Counted from the first letter of the stretch, positions 1-8,447 are shown. The stretch: DNA of 11,201 nt from Podochytrium sp. JEL0797 (GCA_027596195.1 JADGJG010000897.1:1-11201); one strand, 5' to 3'. Notes: generated by a model from the letters alone, not told the origin. Translations and numbers: made by a program.

Positions 1-300
1 TTCGCTCCATTTGCAGGAGACTTGTGCAAGCGCTTGGAAAGCAGTTTCATTTGTGTTCTGTTTTAACTTGTTTGTGAAGCAAAGGGGAGCAAAAGTATAC
101 ACTTTTTTGCGAGCAAAGTAATTCATCGGAAAAAGAATACTCGATTGTAAAGATTTTTCGAGGAGCGAAGTAATTCATCAATAAATTTTTTTTCATTAAG
201 ATGAATGGTTTCATAACCCACTGCTGCTCGTTCCTCGCCTGTGGGGATGAAAATTGAGTTGGACACAGAAGCCTCGGAAAAATGTTCGAAAAAAATCAAA
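1..300. other. Intergenic region, left edge
   Basis: I see no gene here. The stretch is A/T-rich and carries stops in all frames. It includes a diverged direct repeat (about 104-127 and 154-179), listed separately. The right end is probably the 3' flank of the minus-strand glutathione S-transferase gene, whose poly(A) signals lie just inside at 302-316. Confidence 0.6.
104..179. repeat. Diverged direct repeat, two copies about 50 bp apart
   Basis: Copy one (about 104-127) and copy two (about 154-179) both have a T-run, a GCGAGCAAAG or GAGGAGCGAAG core, and then an identical TAATTCATC. The two copies differ by a few substitutions and a small indel. The origin is unknown. It could be a remnant of local duplication or a pair of regulatory sites. 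Confidence 0.45.
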
Positions 301-301
301 G

Positions 302-316
302 TTTATTTCGTTTATT
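302..316 (-). terminator. Paired poly(A) signals of the GST gene
   Basis: On the minus strand AATAAA occurs twice, at 316-311 and 307-302. These lie 180-195 bases beyond the TGA stop of the glutathione S-transferase gene. Canonical hexamers in tandem are the expected 3'-end signal of that transcript, so polyadenylation is inferred near position 280-295. Confidence 0.6.
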
Positions 317-497
317 TACGTAGTACGAAGAGAAAATGAAGAGAAGTTTACGCCGCAAGCTTGCAAACCGAACAACCAATCGTCAAACGAATTCTTTTTC
401 AAAATTTGGTAATGAAACGGCCGAAAAATCATTCAAAAGTACTTTATCATTTCGCATTTTGCGCAACAAGCAATATAGACAGATAAACGTGGCAATC

Positions 498-1154
498 TCA
501 AGCCGCAAGCTTCTTGCGTTCCTCCAAATACTTGGCCACCTGTGGCCTCGCCCCAAACGCCGCAACCAACTTGAACAAACGCGGGTACTTCAACGCGTAC
601 TCCTTGTCCTCCAACAACCCATCGTCATGCACGAGTTGATACAAGCAAGGCTCGGCATACGAAACTTGTTCCCCGAGCACAAACGGACCCGCTGGGCTGT
701 TCTTGACAAGCAGCGCCTCCACGGCGCCATAGAACCGTGGGTGTTTCTCCAAATGGGCCGCCTTGAATTCAGGAGCTGTGCCGACGGTCGTGACCCACGA
801 ATAACGCCAGTCAATGTACACGTCCGTGATCTGATCCAAGGCATACACCTCGTCGTCATTGGACCCGCCGTACTTGCCAATCTTTCGCGCAATGTACCGC
901 AACGTAGGAACATGCTGCGTCAAGACTTTCCCCGACGCGAGTTCCACCACCGGAATCCCGCCGTACGCGTTGAGACCGCCGGATGCCATGAGTTCAGCCT
1001 TCTTGGCAGGCCACTCGCTCAAGGGGATTCGGTTGTCGACAAAGGGGATCTGGGCTTCGTGGAGGAAGAGGAAGGTAACTTCGCCGCGGCCAATGTTGGG
1101 GAGGCCAAAGTAGGTTACGATTGGTTTCGAGGGTCCGAGGAGGGCAGCAGACAT
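498..1154 (-). CDS. Glutathione S-transferase, sigma-like, 218 aa
   Basis: This is a cytosolic detoxification enzyme that conjugates glutathione to electrophiles. The length is normal for the family and the gene is one exon. The N-terminal thioredoxin-fold half holds the catalytic Tyr (Y15 in TYFGLPNIGRGE), the family Trp at 48, and the cis-Pro at 68 (GGIPVVE). The all-helical C-terminal half holds the N-capping box (SYAE, 165-168) and ends GARPQVAKYLEERKKLAA, typical of sigma/nematode-type GSTs. The usual Gln-Ser pair that grips the glutathione gamma-glutamyl group is Gln80-His81 here. The start was set at MSAALL. The frame is open for 32 more codons upstream, but these run across the TATA box and sit poorly with the family N-terminus. 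The 5' leader is A/C-rich and the stop is TGA. Substrate is unknown; GST superfamily membership is firm, the class is less so. Confidence 0.93.
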   Translation of the reverse strand: MSAALLGPSKPIVTYFGLPNIGRGEVTFLFLHEAQIPFVDNRIPLSEWPAKKAELMASGGLNAYGGIPVVELASGKVLTQHVPTLRYIARKIGKYGGSNDDEVYALDQITDVYIDWRYSWVTTVGTAPEFKAAHLEKHPRFYGAVEALLVKNSPAGPFVLGEQVSYAEPCLYQLVHDDGLLEDKEYALKYPRLFKLVAAFGARPQVAKYLEERKKLAA

Positions 1155-1210
1155 TTTTGTTTTTGTTTTTGTTGTAGAGTTTGATTGTGAGTGTCGGAAC
1201 GGGGAGTGGC

Positions 1211-1218
1211 TATTTATA
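1211..1218 (-). promoter_or_regulatory. TATA box of the GST gene
   Basis: On the minus strand the sequence is TATAAATA, 57-64 bases upstream of the GST start codon. This fits a transcription start near 1185 and a short, A-rich, unstructured leader. Slightly further upstream (1251-1258) is GAATTTTC, a two-unit heat-shock-element-like pattern. Two units are too few to call it a functional site. Confidence 0.7.
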
Positions 1219-1258
1219 CGCGTTTCGGTGGGAATATTTCGAATCATCACGAATTTTC

Positions 1259-2201
1259 GGCAGAAGCCTCAACCACTTTTCATTTAAGGGGAGGCTCACA
1301 AAATTTTTTTGTCCCCACTACCTACCTCGTCCGGCCTAAACGGTTTCAAGGTTTTCTCTTCCATTTTTTCCAACTAAGCTCCTAAACCTTCAGCTCTATT
1401 AAAAATCGCAATCATGCATCCGGATATGTTAACCGTTTTTGGTTTGGATGCGTTGGCAAAAGCTGTACATGTTGATCATTTTGGGTGGCACAGCACGAGT
1501 TTTGGGAAGCCCCCACACAATGCAGAACAAAACGGAAGAAAGCGATAGAAAGTTGGAAACCGACGCTACATTCTGTAGGAGGATATTTCTTTCATTGGCG
1601 TTTTTGGTGACAAAAACGCTTTCGAACCCCATGTTACCCATGTTGTTTTACTTTCGGGGGTCTGCAGTCACGACTAATCTCCACAACTCCGAATATCGAC
1701 ACATAGTGATATAATTCCCAATCTGGTAGGAGGATTTTTGCGATATCTTTTTTCCTTATTGCGCAATTGTAAATCGCAGATGGGCGCGTCAAATCGAGGC
1801 AAGAGGACCGTCGTCCAGAGCGATGCGAAAAGAGAAATCAGCTGCAGCCAATAATAAACCCTTCCGAACTTGGTAAGAAAGTGATTTTCCCAAATATCGC
1901 AACAACCTCCTCAAGAGACCGTGTTTCACATTTTATTATGAGGGCAAAATGAAGCCGATATTGATATGTATGTCATAGCATTGTAGGGGATGGATATGGA
2001 GGTGCGGTTGTGCTGTGTTCGGGGGGGCGTCACACAAGACATTTCGCTTCAAAACTTTTCACGAAAACCTCAAACTTCTCAACCCCTTCTCTTTCTTTCT
2101 TACTCAAAAACAAATAGCAAAAAACAACAACAATAAATGGTGAAAAAGCAACGCGATAAAAAAAAAATAATGACCAAAACACCCCCTTCACTTTCCCCAT
2201 T
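1259..2201. other. Intergenic region between GST and the polyproline/WH2 gene
   Basis: I see no convincing gene in these roughly 940 bases. Small open frames exist at 1439..1714 (+) and 1641..1429 (-), but they lack recognisable domains, overlap each other on opposite strands, and show no splice or start context. A short motif GTAGGAGGAT recurs at about 1575 and 1724. The right third (about 2040-2140) is pyrimidine- and A-rich. The minus-strand gene to the right must end its transcript here; the nearest AATAAA on that strand is at 1937-1932. Confidence 0.5.
1932..1937 (-). terminator. Candidate poly(A) signal of the polyproline/WH2 gene
   Basis: AATAAA on the minus strand lies about 265 bases past the TAG stop at 2202. 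It is the first canonical hexamer I see downstream, so a 3' UTR of roughly 280-300 bases is inferred. Fungi often use degenerate signals, so an earlier site is possible. Confidence 0.35.
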
Positions 2202-5200
2202 CTACAACGTCAACCTCCGTCCATTCTTCCCCTCCCCTTCCTTCACACTATACGACTTTTTGAGCAACGGAATCAACACATCCACAGGTACACCCGCCAT
2301 CGTAATACTTCCCTTCGGATTCGGAATCGCTCCCTTATCCCCTTCCACACCAGCAGCACCCTCCGCTGCCGGAGCAACAACACCCGTGGGTACAACAACA
2401 GCAGCAGCTGCCGCACTCGCCATCACCGACCCCGGAACACTCACACCCACCTTCCCCGCCTCCTCCTTCTTCTTCAACCCATCCGGACTTTCCGCCGACA
2501 AATCCATCTTCTTCAAAAACTCGGGTGTGAGCTTCAACGAATCCGCCTTGATGATCATCCCCGTCGCGTGTTCCAAGTTCTTGGCAATATCCTTGACACG
2601 TTTCGGCACCTCCTTGATGATATTCCTCAACTGTTTCGGCGTGAACCCCGTAAACGTATCATTCATGGCCTCCCCCATCCTCTTCATCTCCTGCAACGTC
2701 TGCTCCAACTGATTCGCCGCCGATACCACAGTCTCATCCGCCGTCAAGAGCTTCTTGAAAATCAACTCAAACTGCGGGAAATCAGACTGCATGTATGTCT
2801 GCTTCTGATCAAACCACTCATCCCACAACTTGCGCTGCTCCAAACTCCTCTCCTTGCCAGGAGGTTCAGGCAAATCAAACTTTTTCGTCTGTCGCGGGAA
2901 ATGCTTCGTCTTCATCAACGCAATTTCATCCGTCACGTGTTTCCTTGAGGCTTCATCGAACCGATACATTCGCACACGTGCAACAATCCCGCGCGACATC
3001 ATCAACTCTTCGTCCTCCACGTTCTCTTCGAAGGCTTCCTTGAGGTCCTTCTCCGTAACATCCTTCAACTCAATGTACGTTGTGACTTCCATGTTCTGCC
3101 ACACGATACAACTCTTGGCCGGTTTCCCCAACCCCGGGTTCAACACGCGTACACCGTCCAACCACTTTCTCCGGATCAGGAGGAAGATGAAACTCCGTAC
3201 AGTCTTGGTCGATTTGACGAGTTTGTCCAACAGTTCTTCAACGTTGCCGTTGGGCGCTTCCATGAACCCGAGCAGTTCAATAAACAGTTCCTGCTTCTCC
3301 GCTTCGAGGGCAAGCTTTTCTTCCGCGGGAGTCAGTTTGGGTCGCACGGGTTCGGTAAAGAGTGGTTTTTCGGGTGGGGGGGCGCGTTTCTTGAGACGAC
3401 CGCGTGCGCCGGCTCGGATCGCGGCGAACATGTCCATGGGTTCTTCGGGGGGTGGGGCCGCGGCTTGTGGAGAAGGGGCGCCGCCGGGTGGTGGTGGGGG
3501 TGGTGGAGGGCCCATTCCAGGAGGCGGTGGGGGTGGTGGTGGGCCACCCATTCCTGGGGGAGGAGGTGGGGGTGGAGGGCCGCCCATTCCCGGAGGAGGT
3601 GGTGGTGGTGGAGGGCCGCCCATTCCTGGTGGAGGTGGTGGTGGCGGTGGAGGTCCACCTCCAGGTACAAATGGTGGTGGAGGCGGTGGGGGTGGTGGAG
3701 GTCCTCCTCCTGTACGAAATTCAGTTAGACAACAAAACCCCGCTGCCAATCACACAAACAAAACAAAAACTTACCCATCATGGGAGGTGGAGGAGGCGGA
3801 GGCGGCGGTCCGCCTCCAGGAATGAACGGTGGTGGAGGAGGAGGCGGTGGAATCCCGGATCCTACAAGTTTCGCGGTTCATCAGCCAAAAGTGTGCGTGC
3901 ACGCAACGCAGAAAACTAACACCACCACTCACCAGCAACAAAAGGTGGTGGCGGCGGAGGCGGTGGAATCCCCGACGCACCCAACGGCATGGGCGGTGGT
4001 GGGGGTGGAGGAGGAATACCGGCTGTGGAAAGGTAATAATCTGGGTCAACAATTTCTCGAGGGAACGGGGGTCGGGGTTCGAAAATGAACGCATACCCAT
4101 CATGGGAGGTGGCGGCGGTGGTGGTGGCGGTGGCGTAACGCTCGACGCTCATTTCATAAAACCGGGCGGTGGAGGGGGTGGTGGTGGTGGAATTCCCAAG
4201 GCTTGAAACAAAAAACAATTGTTCATTCAACATTGCGGTTTCAAAAACGCAACGCGACGAAAAGTTCCAACAATACCTCCAAACATGGGTGGTGGAGGTG
4301 GAGGTGGGGGTGGAATCGAGCTCATGGTTGGCATGGGGGGTGGAGGCGGCGGGGGAGGTGGGATGCTCGAGGCTAAGATTTTCAAAAGTTCAATACAATG
4401 CAAGAAATCATGAAGAAAAAGGGGCTGGATGTTACCTTTCATCGCGACTGGTTCCACAGGAGCAGGCGGGGGTGGAGGCGGTGGAGGAATCGAGTTCGTT
4501 TTGGGGGCGGCAGGAGCGACAACAGGAGCCATCACTATGAAAGAAACAGCGTCAATTCACACACACCCCTTTCACTAAACCAAACCACCCCAAAAAGACA
4601 AAAACGAACCCATAGGCGGCGGAGGTGGCGGCGGCGGAATGAAACTCGCCCGCACAGACGAAACGTTTACTTCCTCCTTTTCGACAACAGGCGTCAAAGA
4701 GACAGGCACGACAGCCTCTTTCGGAGGTTCCGGGGACACAGCAATCGCAGGTGGCGCAACAACAGCAGCTGGCGGTGCGGCGGGAGCAGCTGCAACTACA
4801 ACAGCAGCAGCAGCAGGTTCTTCTTCCGTCATCCATCCAGGAACCGAAGACGGCGCTTTGGGGATGCTCCTGCGGTGACCTGCCAAAGTAGATATTCCAC
4901 GTATTAGTCATCCGCGAGATCAGACCCCCCACCTCCCCCCAAAAAGACAACATACTCGGCGGCGCAACACTCGGCAACGGCAACGACGGTTTCGACAACC
5001 CACCCCCCACCGAAGGCATGGGTGGATTCGCATACATCTTCGTCGCACTCCCAGAATCAATCTTGTTGTGCGCAAAGAAGCTACTCGACGCCGCACCGTC
5101 CTCTTCATTCTCCTCCGAAATAGAAGGCACCGAAAACGACGCGGCGCGTTTGACTGATGCTGGAGCCGGCGATTCGTCGTCTGAGTCTGGGTTCGCAATT

Positions 5201-6874
5201 TGGAGTGTTTTACGCGCCGTGGACGGGGAGTCGCCCATTTTCGGGGTTTCCGAGAGGAAGGGGAGGGTTGGCATGGATGGCATGGCGGGGACTGGGTTTT
5301 GAATGGATTAGCATTTGATGGTACGAAAGGGGAATTGCACAAAATACTCACGAATATCCATCAAAATACTCAACGCCGACGCCCTCGTCAACCGCCTAGA
5401 CAGTTTTTCTGCGGCCGTCGCAGGAACAGGAACCTTTGGCGGCGCATTATACTCGACATCCGCACCCGTCCCACTACTCCCAGTCATCGCCGTCAAGACG
5501 TCATCCTCATCCCCATCAATCACGACATCCGCCTCCGTCTCGGCGCCAAACGGATTCAACATGGTCACCGCCGAAACCTGTACCGAATGTCTCATTGGAT
5601 TCGGTCGTCTCGTCGCCGCATTCCCTTCATCAAACGACGAAAACGAAGCACCACTCCCAAACTCGGACCCCGCCAACGTCCTCCTCCTTCGCTCGGCGGC
5701 AACTTCTTCAGCCGCAACGGCGACAGCAGCCGCTTGATCCTGCTCCGTCTTTTCCATCTTTTGCACCATCTTGTCCAAATCATCGACATACGAGTTCATG
5801 GCCACACTCATTCGAATCCTTGAACTGAACTTGTCCATGGACGGGGGAGACTTCTTTCTCGGACTCGAAGCCGGTGCATCCGCAAGGGCCGCAGAGGGGC
5901 TTGTGGGTGGTGTGGCCATGACAGGCGCGGGTGGGGGTGGGGAGGGTGAGTTGGGAGCGTCACGACGGCGGAGGAGGGCAGTGGCGCGGGAGAGTTCGTC
6001 GGGGGTGATGGGGTTGGCGGCAAAGGCGTGTGCGAAGGAGGGGGGGATGTTTGTGGTTTCGTCAGCGGTGATTGCAAAGAGGATCTTTTTTTTTGGAGTT
6101 AGATCAAATGTGGGATGGAGAAGGAAGGAGATACCTTGTCTTCTCGGCACACGGTGAACACGAGGTGATCCTCGCTCGCAACGAGACCTGAACCTGTGCG
6201 TGCAGCGACTAGAACCACGCGCGACGAGTCGTCGTTGTGTTGGGTTGGGTTGGCAGCCATCATGAGGTCACTGGCAACTTCGAGTGCCCAGGAGATGGAG
6301 GATTCGGAGCCGGCCTTGACCTTTAGTGGAAATTGATTAAAAAGGGGAACATCTCTACAGAAGGGATACGCACGATAAATGTGCCTCTAGAGGTGACAAT
6401 GACAATCTCTTTTTGGAGAGAGACGGTGGGTGATAGCAGTGCCTGCGAGCGCAGCATAGGACGGGTGGATCCCGTGGAGACGCCGAGGCCGCTGCGCTGA
6501 GACAGCGAGCGAGTTGTCTTTGGCGCAGCAGTAGACGAAGTGGTAGACGACGAAGGGCGTGTCGAAGTGCGCGGAGTTGTCGCCGACGAAGACACTGCGC
6601 GCGCACGTGGCACGCCGGATGCTGCCGCCGCTTTCGTGCGCGCCGAAGAAGAAGAAGACAACGGCGCATGCGGTTCACGCACAACTGGCTCAGGCGGTGG
6701 CTCGCGCAGATACAGCGATCCCTGCGAAAACGAATCCGGTCGAAGCACTTTGAAGTCCTTGACGGCCTTCGAGGCACTGCCGCTGCTCGCACTGGCTGAG
6801 CGAGATGTCCCTTTGGACCGAGAGCGTGTCATTCCGGGTGGGCCCGACGAGGACGACGAAACAGTGCTGCTCAT
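2202..6874 (-). CDS. Polyproline/WH2 actin-regulator-like protein, 11 exons
   Basis: Proposed exons (minus strand): 6874-6374, 6320-6135, 6084-5352, 5291-4956, 4879-4610, 4534-4436, 4373-4278, 4201-4097, 4022-3933, 3861-3775, 3709-2202. They join in frame to 1336 residues apart from one TGA in exon 8. All ten introns are 50-76 bp with GT..AG ends. An earlier ATG at 6940 in the same frame has a better Kozak context and would add 22 residues. Domains: Ser/Thr-rich 1-150; a strand-helix-strand module about 156-250 resembling roadblock/longin folds (tentative); coiled coil about 318-364; proline stretches about 570-915; WH2-like motif 928-943 (MFAAIRAGARGRLKKR); mostly helical unknown region 950-1336. 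Proline runs plus WH2 suggest profilin and actin binding, as in WASP/verprolin-type proteins. I see no FH2 signature (GNYMN), so it is not a normal formin. The model could also be two neighbouring genes split near intron 3. Confidence 0.65.
3384..3431 (-). other. WH2-like actin-binding motif within the polyproline protein
   Basis: Residues MFAAIRAGARGRLKKR match the WH2 pattern: a short amphipathic helix with Ile-Arg, a glycine, then Leu-Lys-Lys. It directly follows the proline-rich tract (PPPEEPMD) and is followed by APPPEK, the usual WASP/verprolin arrangement. The spacing from Gly to Leu is longer than in the textbook motif, so actin binding is likely but not certain. Confidence 0.6.
3511..3654 (-). 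repeat. 36-bp tandem repeat encoding a Gly-Met-Gly-Gly + Pro8 unit
   Basis: On the plus strand CCCATTCC recurs at 3511, 3547, 3583 and 3619, exactly 36 bp apart. Each unit encodes about 12 residues, GMGG followed by eight prolines (last unit slightly different). Third-base differences between units show they are not freshly copied. Proline octamers like these are known profilin and SH3 ligands in formin FH1 and WASP proteins; such binding is inferred here. Confidence 0.85.
3775..4534 (-). repeat. Array of five duplicated phase-1 polyproline exons
   Basis: Exons 6-10 (4534-4436, 4373-4278, 4201-4097, 4022-3933, 3861-3775) are 99, 96, 105, 90 and 87 bp. Each begins with two bases and ends with one base of a split codon. 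Most encode the pattern (A/S)-x-x-Ile then 8-10 prolines, a short linker such as MPTMSS or MPLGAS, a second Ile-Pro stretch, then MMG or MFG before the donor. Intervening introns are 62-76 bp. The shared length, phase and layout indicate tandem exon duplication. Confidence 0.75.
4149..4151 (-). other. In-frame TGA inside exon 8 of the polyproline gene
   Basis: Exon 8 reads Ile, nine Pro, Gly-Phe-Met-Lys, TGA, Ala-Ser-Ser-Val-Thr, then ten Pro. The same frame is open on both sides and both flanking splice sites fit. Translation would stop after about 757 residues and lose the WH2 motif and C-terminal region. TGA appears to be a normal stop in this genome, since the GST gene ends with it. Ways around it are an alternative phase-1 donor at 4162 (G|GTTTTA) splicing to exon 9, skipping exon 8, or a sequence error. 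Confidence 0.6.
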
Positions 6875-7405
6875 CGACACACTTGCAAATGCTGTTTCGA
6901 AATTGAATTTCAACACCACGGGACCAACAAAAATTTTCATTTCTCAAGTTTCACCAAAACATGAAGGAAAGGACTTTTTCAAGTTTCACTGTGCATTCCA
7001 TCTACAGGAGTCCACTACAACGTGAGAAAGCGCTCGTCGTCAAAAAAGAAAAAAAATGAATGCCTGCACGAATATTTTTATTTTTATTCCGTTTTTGGCT
7101 TCTCCCAATCTCACACCCGGCCCGCCCGTCTCGTTTGAAAATCTGGCTCGTGTTTCGTGCCCCCCACGTGTTTTGATTTTGCCTCATTTGTTATGCGCAC
7201 TTCCAGAAAACCCACACGAATGCCCGCATTCCATGGTGCCGTTCTGCAAGTCCAGCTTCTGTTGGCCCCATAAGATTGATCGACAGGACCCCGCGAAACC
7301 CATGCAAAATAAAATAAACTTGCATTTAGAATCGCAAAGCCTCAAAACAGGCGCCAAATCAAAAAGGAGTTGAGAGAACACGCCCCCGAGTTTGTCCAAA
7401 GGCAG
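6875..7405. promoter_or_regulatory. 5' flank of the polyproline/WH2 gene
   Basis: I see no gene here. On the minus strand an A/T-rich, TATA-like tract (ATAAAAATAAAAATA) lies at about 7074-7091, roughly 140-215 bases upstream of the two candidate start codons. An E-box CACGTG sits at 7165-7170, a palindrome bound by bHLH factors in fungi. A plus-strand frame at 7056-7373 has no recognisable content. A weak 6-bp inverted repeat (ATGCAA/TTGCAT) lies at 7302-7325 around AATAAA-like bases. Confidence 0.4.
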
Positions 7406-7530
7406 GGTGACCGAAAATCCCACTAAACCGCCCCTGTCACCGAAAATGCAGGTATGGGCTGCCCCTGGACAAATAACTCAGGCGCCGGTGACCGAAAATC
7501 CCGAATCCCACACTGGTGACCGAAAATCCC
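7406..7530 (+). repeat. Four copies of a GGTGACCGAAAATCCC motif
   Basis: Exact 16-base copies lie at 7406-7421, 7487-7502 and 7515-7530. A variant, TGTCACCGAAAATGCA, lies at 7435-7450. Starts are 29, 52 and 28 bases apart, so spacing is irregular and the sequence between copies is not repeated. The motif lies between two genes on the minus strand, upstream of the polyproline gene and downstream of the Asn-rich gene. Clustered identical short motifs suggest protein-binding sites or a dispersed genomic repeat. Confidence 0.8.
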
Positions 7531-7565
7531 AGCAGTGGGGGCATCCGCGTTACGTTTACTCGGGG

Positions 7566-7600
7566 TGTATGTGTGCGTGTGTGTGCGTGTGATGTGTGTG
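7566..7600 (+). repeat. TG dinucleotide microsatellite
   Basis: This is an imperfect (TG)n tract interrupted by TA, GC and GA steps. It lies about 190 bp from a CA tract of similar length at 7794-7826, so the two are roughly inverted copies. Confidence 0.8.
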
Positions 7601-7793
7601 GGGGTGAAACTTGCCTGCGGGGGTGCGGGAATTGTTTTTTGACAATTTTTTTCACCCCACGGACGTGTTGTCTCCAAACATGTTGTGGGAGAAAAAAGTC
7701 GGAGGTGACGTATGCGGAAAAAAAAGGAAAGACTCGACCGCGATGAATTTTAGGAATAAAGAAAAGAAGTGAAGCAAAACAAAATGCCAAAGT
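7601..7793. other. Non-coding spacer between microsatellites
   Basis: I see no gene. It lies downstream of the Asn-rich gene (minus strand). A CRE-like TGACGTAT occurs at 7706-7713 and an AATAAA on the plus strand at 7755-7760. Neither has a clear target gene. Confidence 0.35.
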
Positions 7794-7826
7794 CACACAC
7801 ATACACACACACACATACACACACAT
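7794..7826 (+). repeat. CA dinucleotide microsatellite in a 3' UTR
   Basis: This is a (CA)n tract with two TA interruptions. It begins 15 bases beyond the stop codon of the Asn-rich gene on the minus strand, so it would be a (TG)n run in that gene's 3' UTR. TG/UG repeats in UTRs can bind RNA-binding proteins; no such role is shown here. Confidence 0.8.
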
Positions 7827-7840
7827 CCATTGTTTTCAAA

Positions 7841-8447
7841 TCATTCGTCATTTTGCCCAAAACGCGCTTCCATCCGTTCCACACGCGCCTCCAACTCCTT
7901 CACGCGCCGTTCCAACTGCACCACCACGTTTCGATCCACCACTGCATCGAAACCGGGCTTCAATTTCCCAGACGGAGAGGAATCCCCTACGCGTCTTGGA
8001 CGGACAACAGGCTCAGCAACGCGAACAATCGACTCGATTTCAAAACTCTCGACCACAGAAGATTCGGAAGGCTTCACGGCGGCGTTGTCTTGGGGCCACA
8101 GCATGGCCATCCAATCTGTTTCGACGCGCACGGATTTCGTGAGGCTCTTTTTGACTTTTTTGTTGGGGGTTGGGTTGTGGCGGGTGGAGGAAGGTTCGAG
8201 GGTTGGTGAGAGGAGTGGCTTGCGACGATGAGGAGTACGCGCTGGCGATGATTTTGGGGTGGATTGGAGTGAGGGTGGGCGAGAGAATGCTTCGTTGGAA
8301 CTGACTTCTTGTTGGTTGTTGTTATCTTCGGATGGAGGTGGAGGAGGAGGAGAATTTCTCTTGACGCTCGGCTTCTTTTGTTTCTTGATCTTTCTCTTTG
8401 CGATAAACGGCGAGAGGGTGAGATGTGCCACGTCTTTGGGGACTCCG

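Noticed and set aside
1155..1250. N-terminal extension of GST to the ATG at 1250
   Set aside because: It would translate through the TATA box and the A/C-rich leader. The family N-terminus begins a few residues before the catalytic Tyr, matching the start at 1154.
1439..1714. Small plus-strand gene of 91 codons
   Set aside because: There is no recognisable domain, no matching splice or poly(A) context, and an equally long frame exists on the other strand.
2202..3749. Formin with an FH2 domain
   Set aside because: The proline stretches look like FH1, but the following region lacks the GNYMN-type core and the usual helix pattern of FH2. A WH2-like motif is present in its place.
2830..3919. 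Plus-strand frames rich in glycine, valine or tryptophan
   Set aside because: They are antisense shadows of the polyproline exons. The minus strand has consistent splice sites and phases, and the plus strand has none.
4148..4162. A 15-bp intron removing the TGA in exon 8
   Set aside because: GT..AG ends exist and the frame would be kept, but all other introns here are 50-82 bp and such a small intron has no room for a branch site. Exon skipping or the alternative donor is simpler.
7302..7325. Hairpin terminator around ATGCAA/TTGCAT
   Set aside because: The stem is six pairs with a 12-base A/T loop, which is easily chance in this composition, and no plus-strand gene ends there.
7406..7530. 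CRISPR array
   Set aside because: Spacings are unequal, there are only four short copies, one is mutated, and the genome is eukaryotic.
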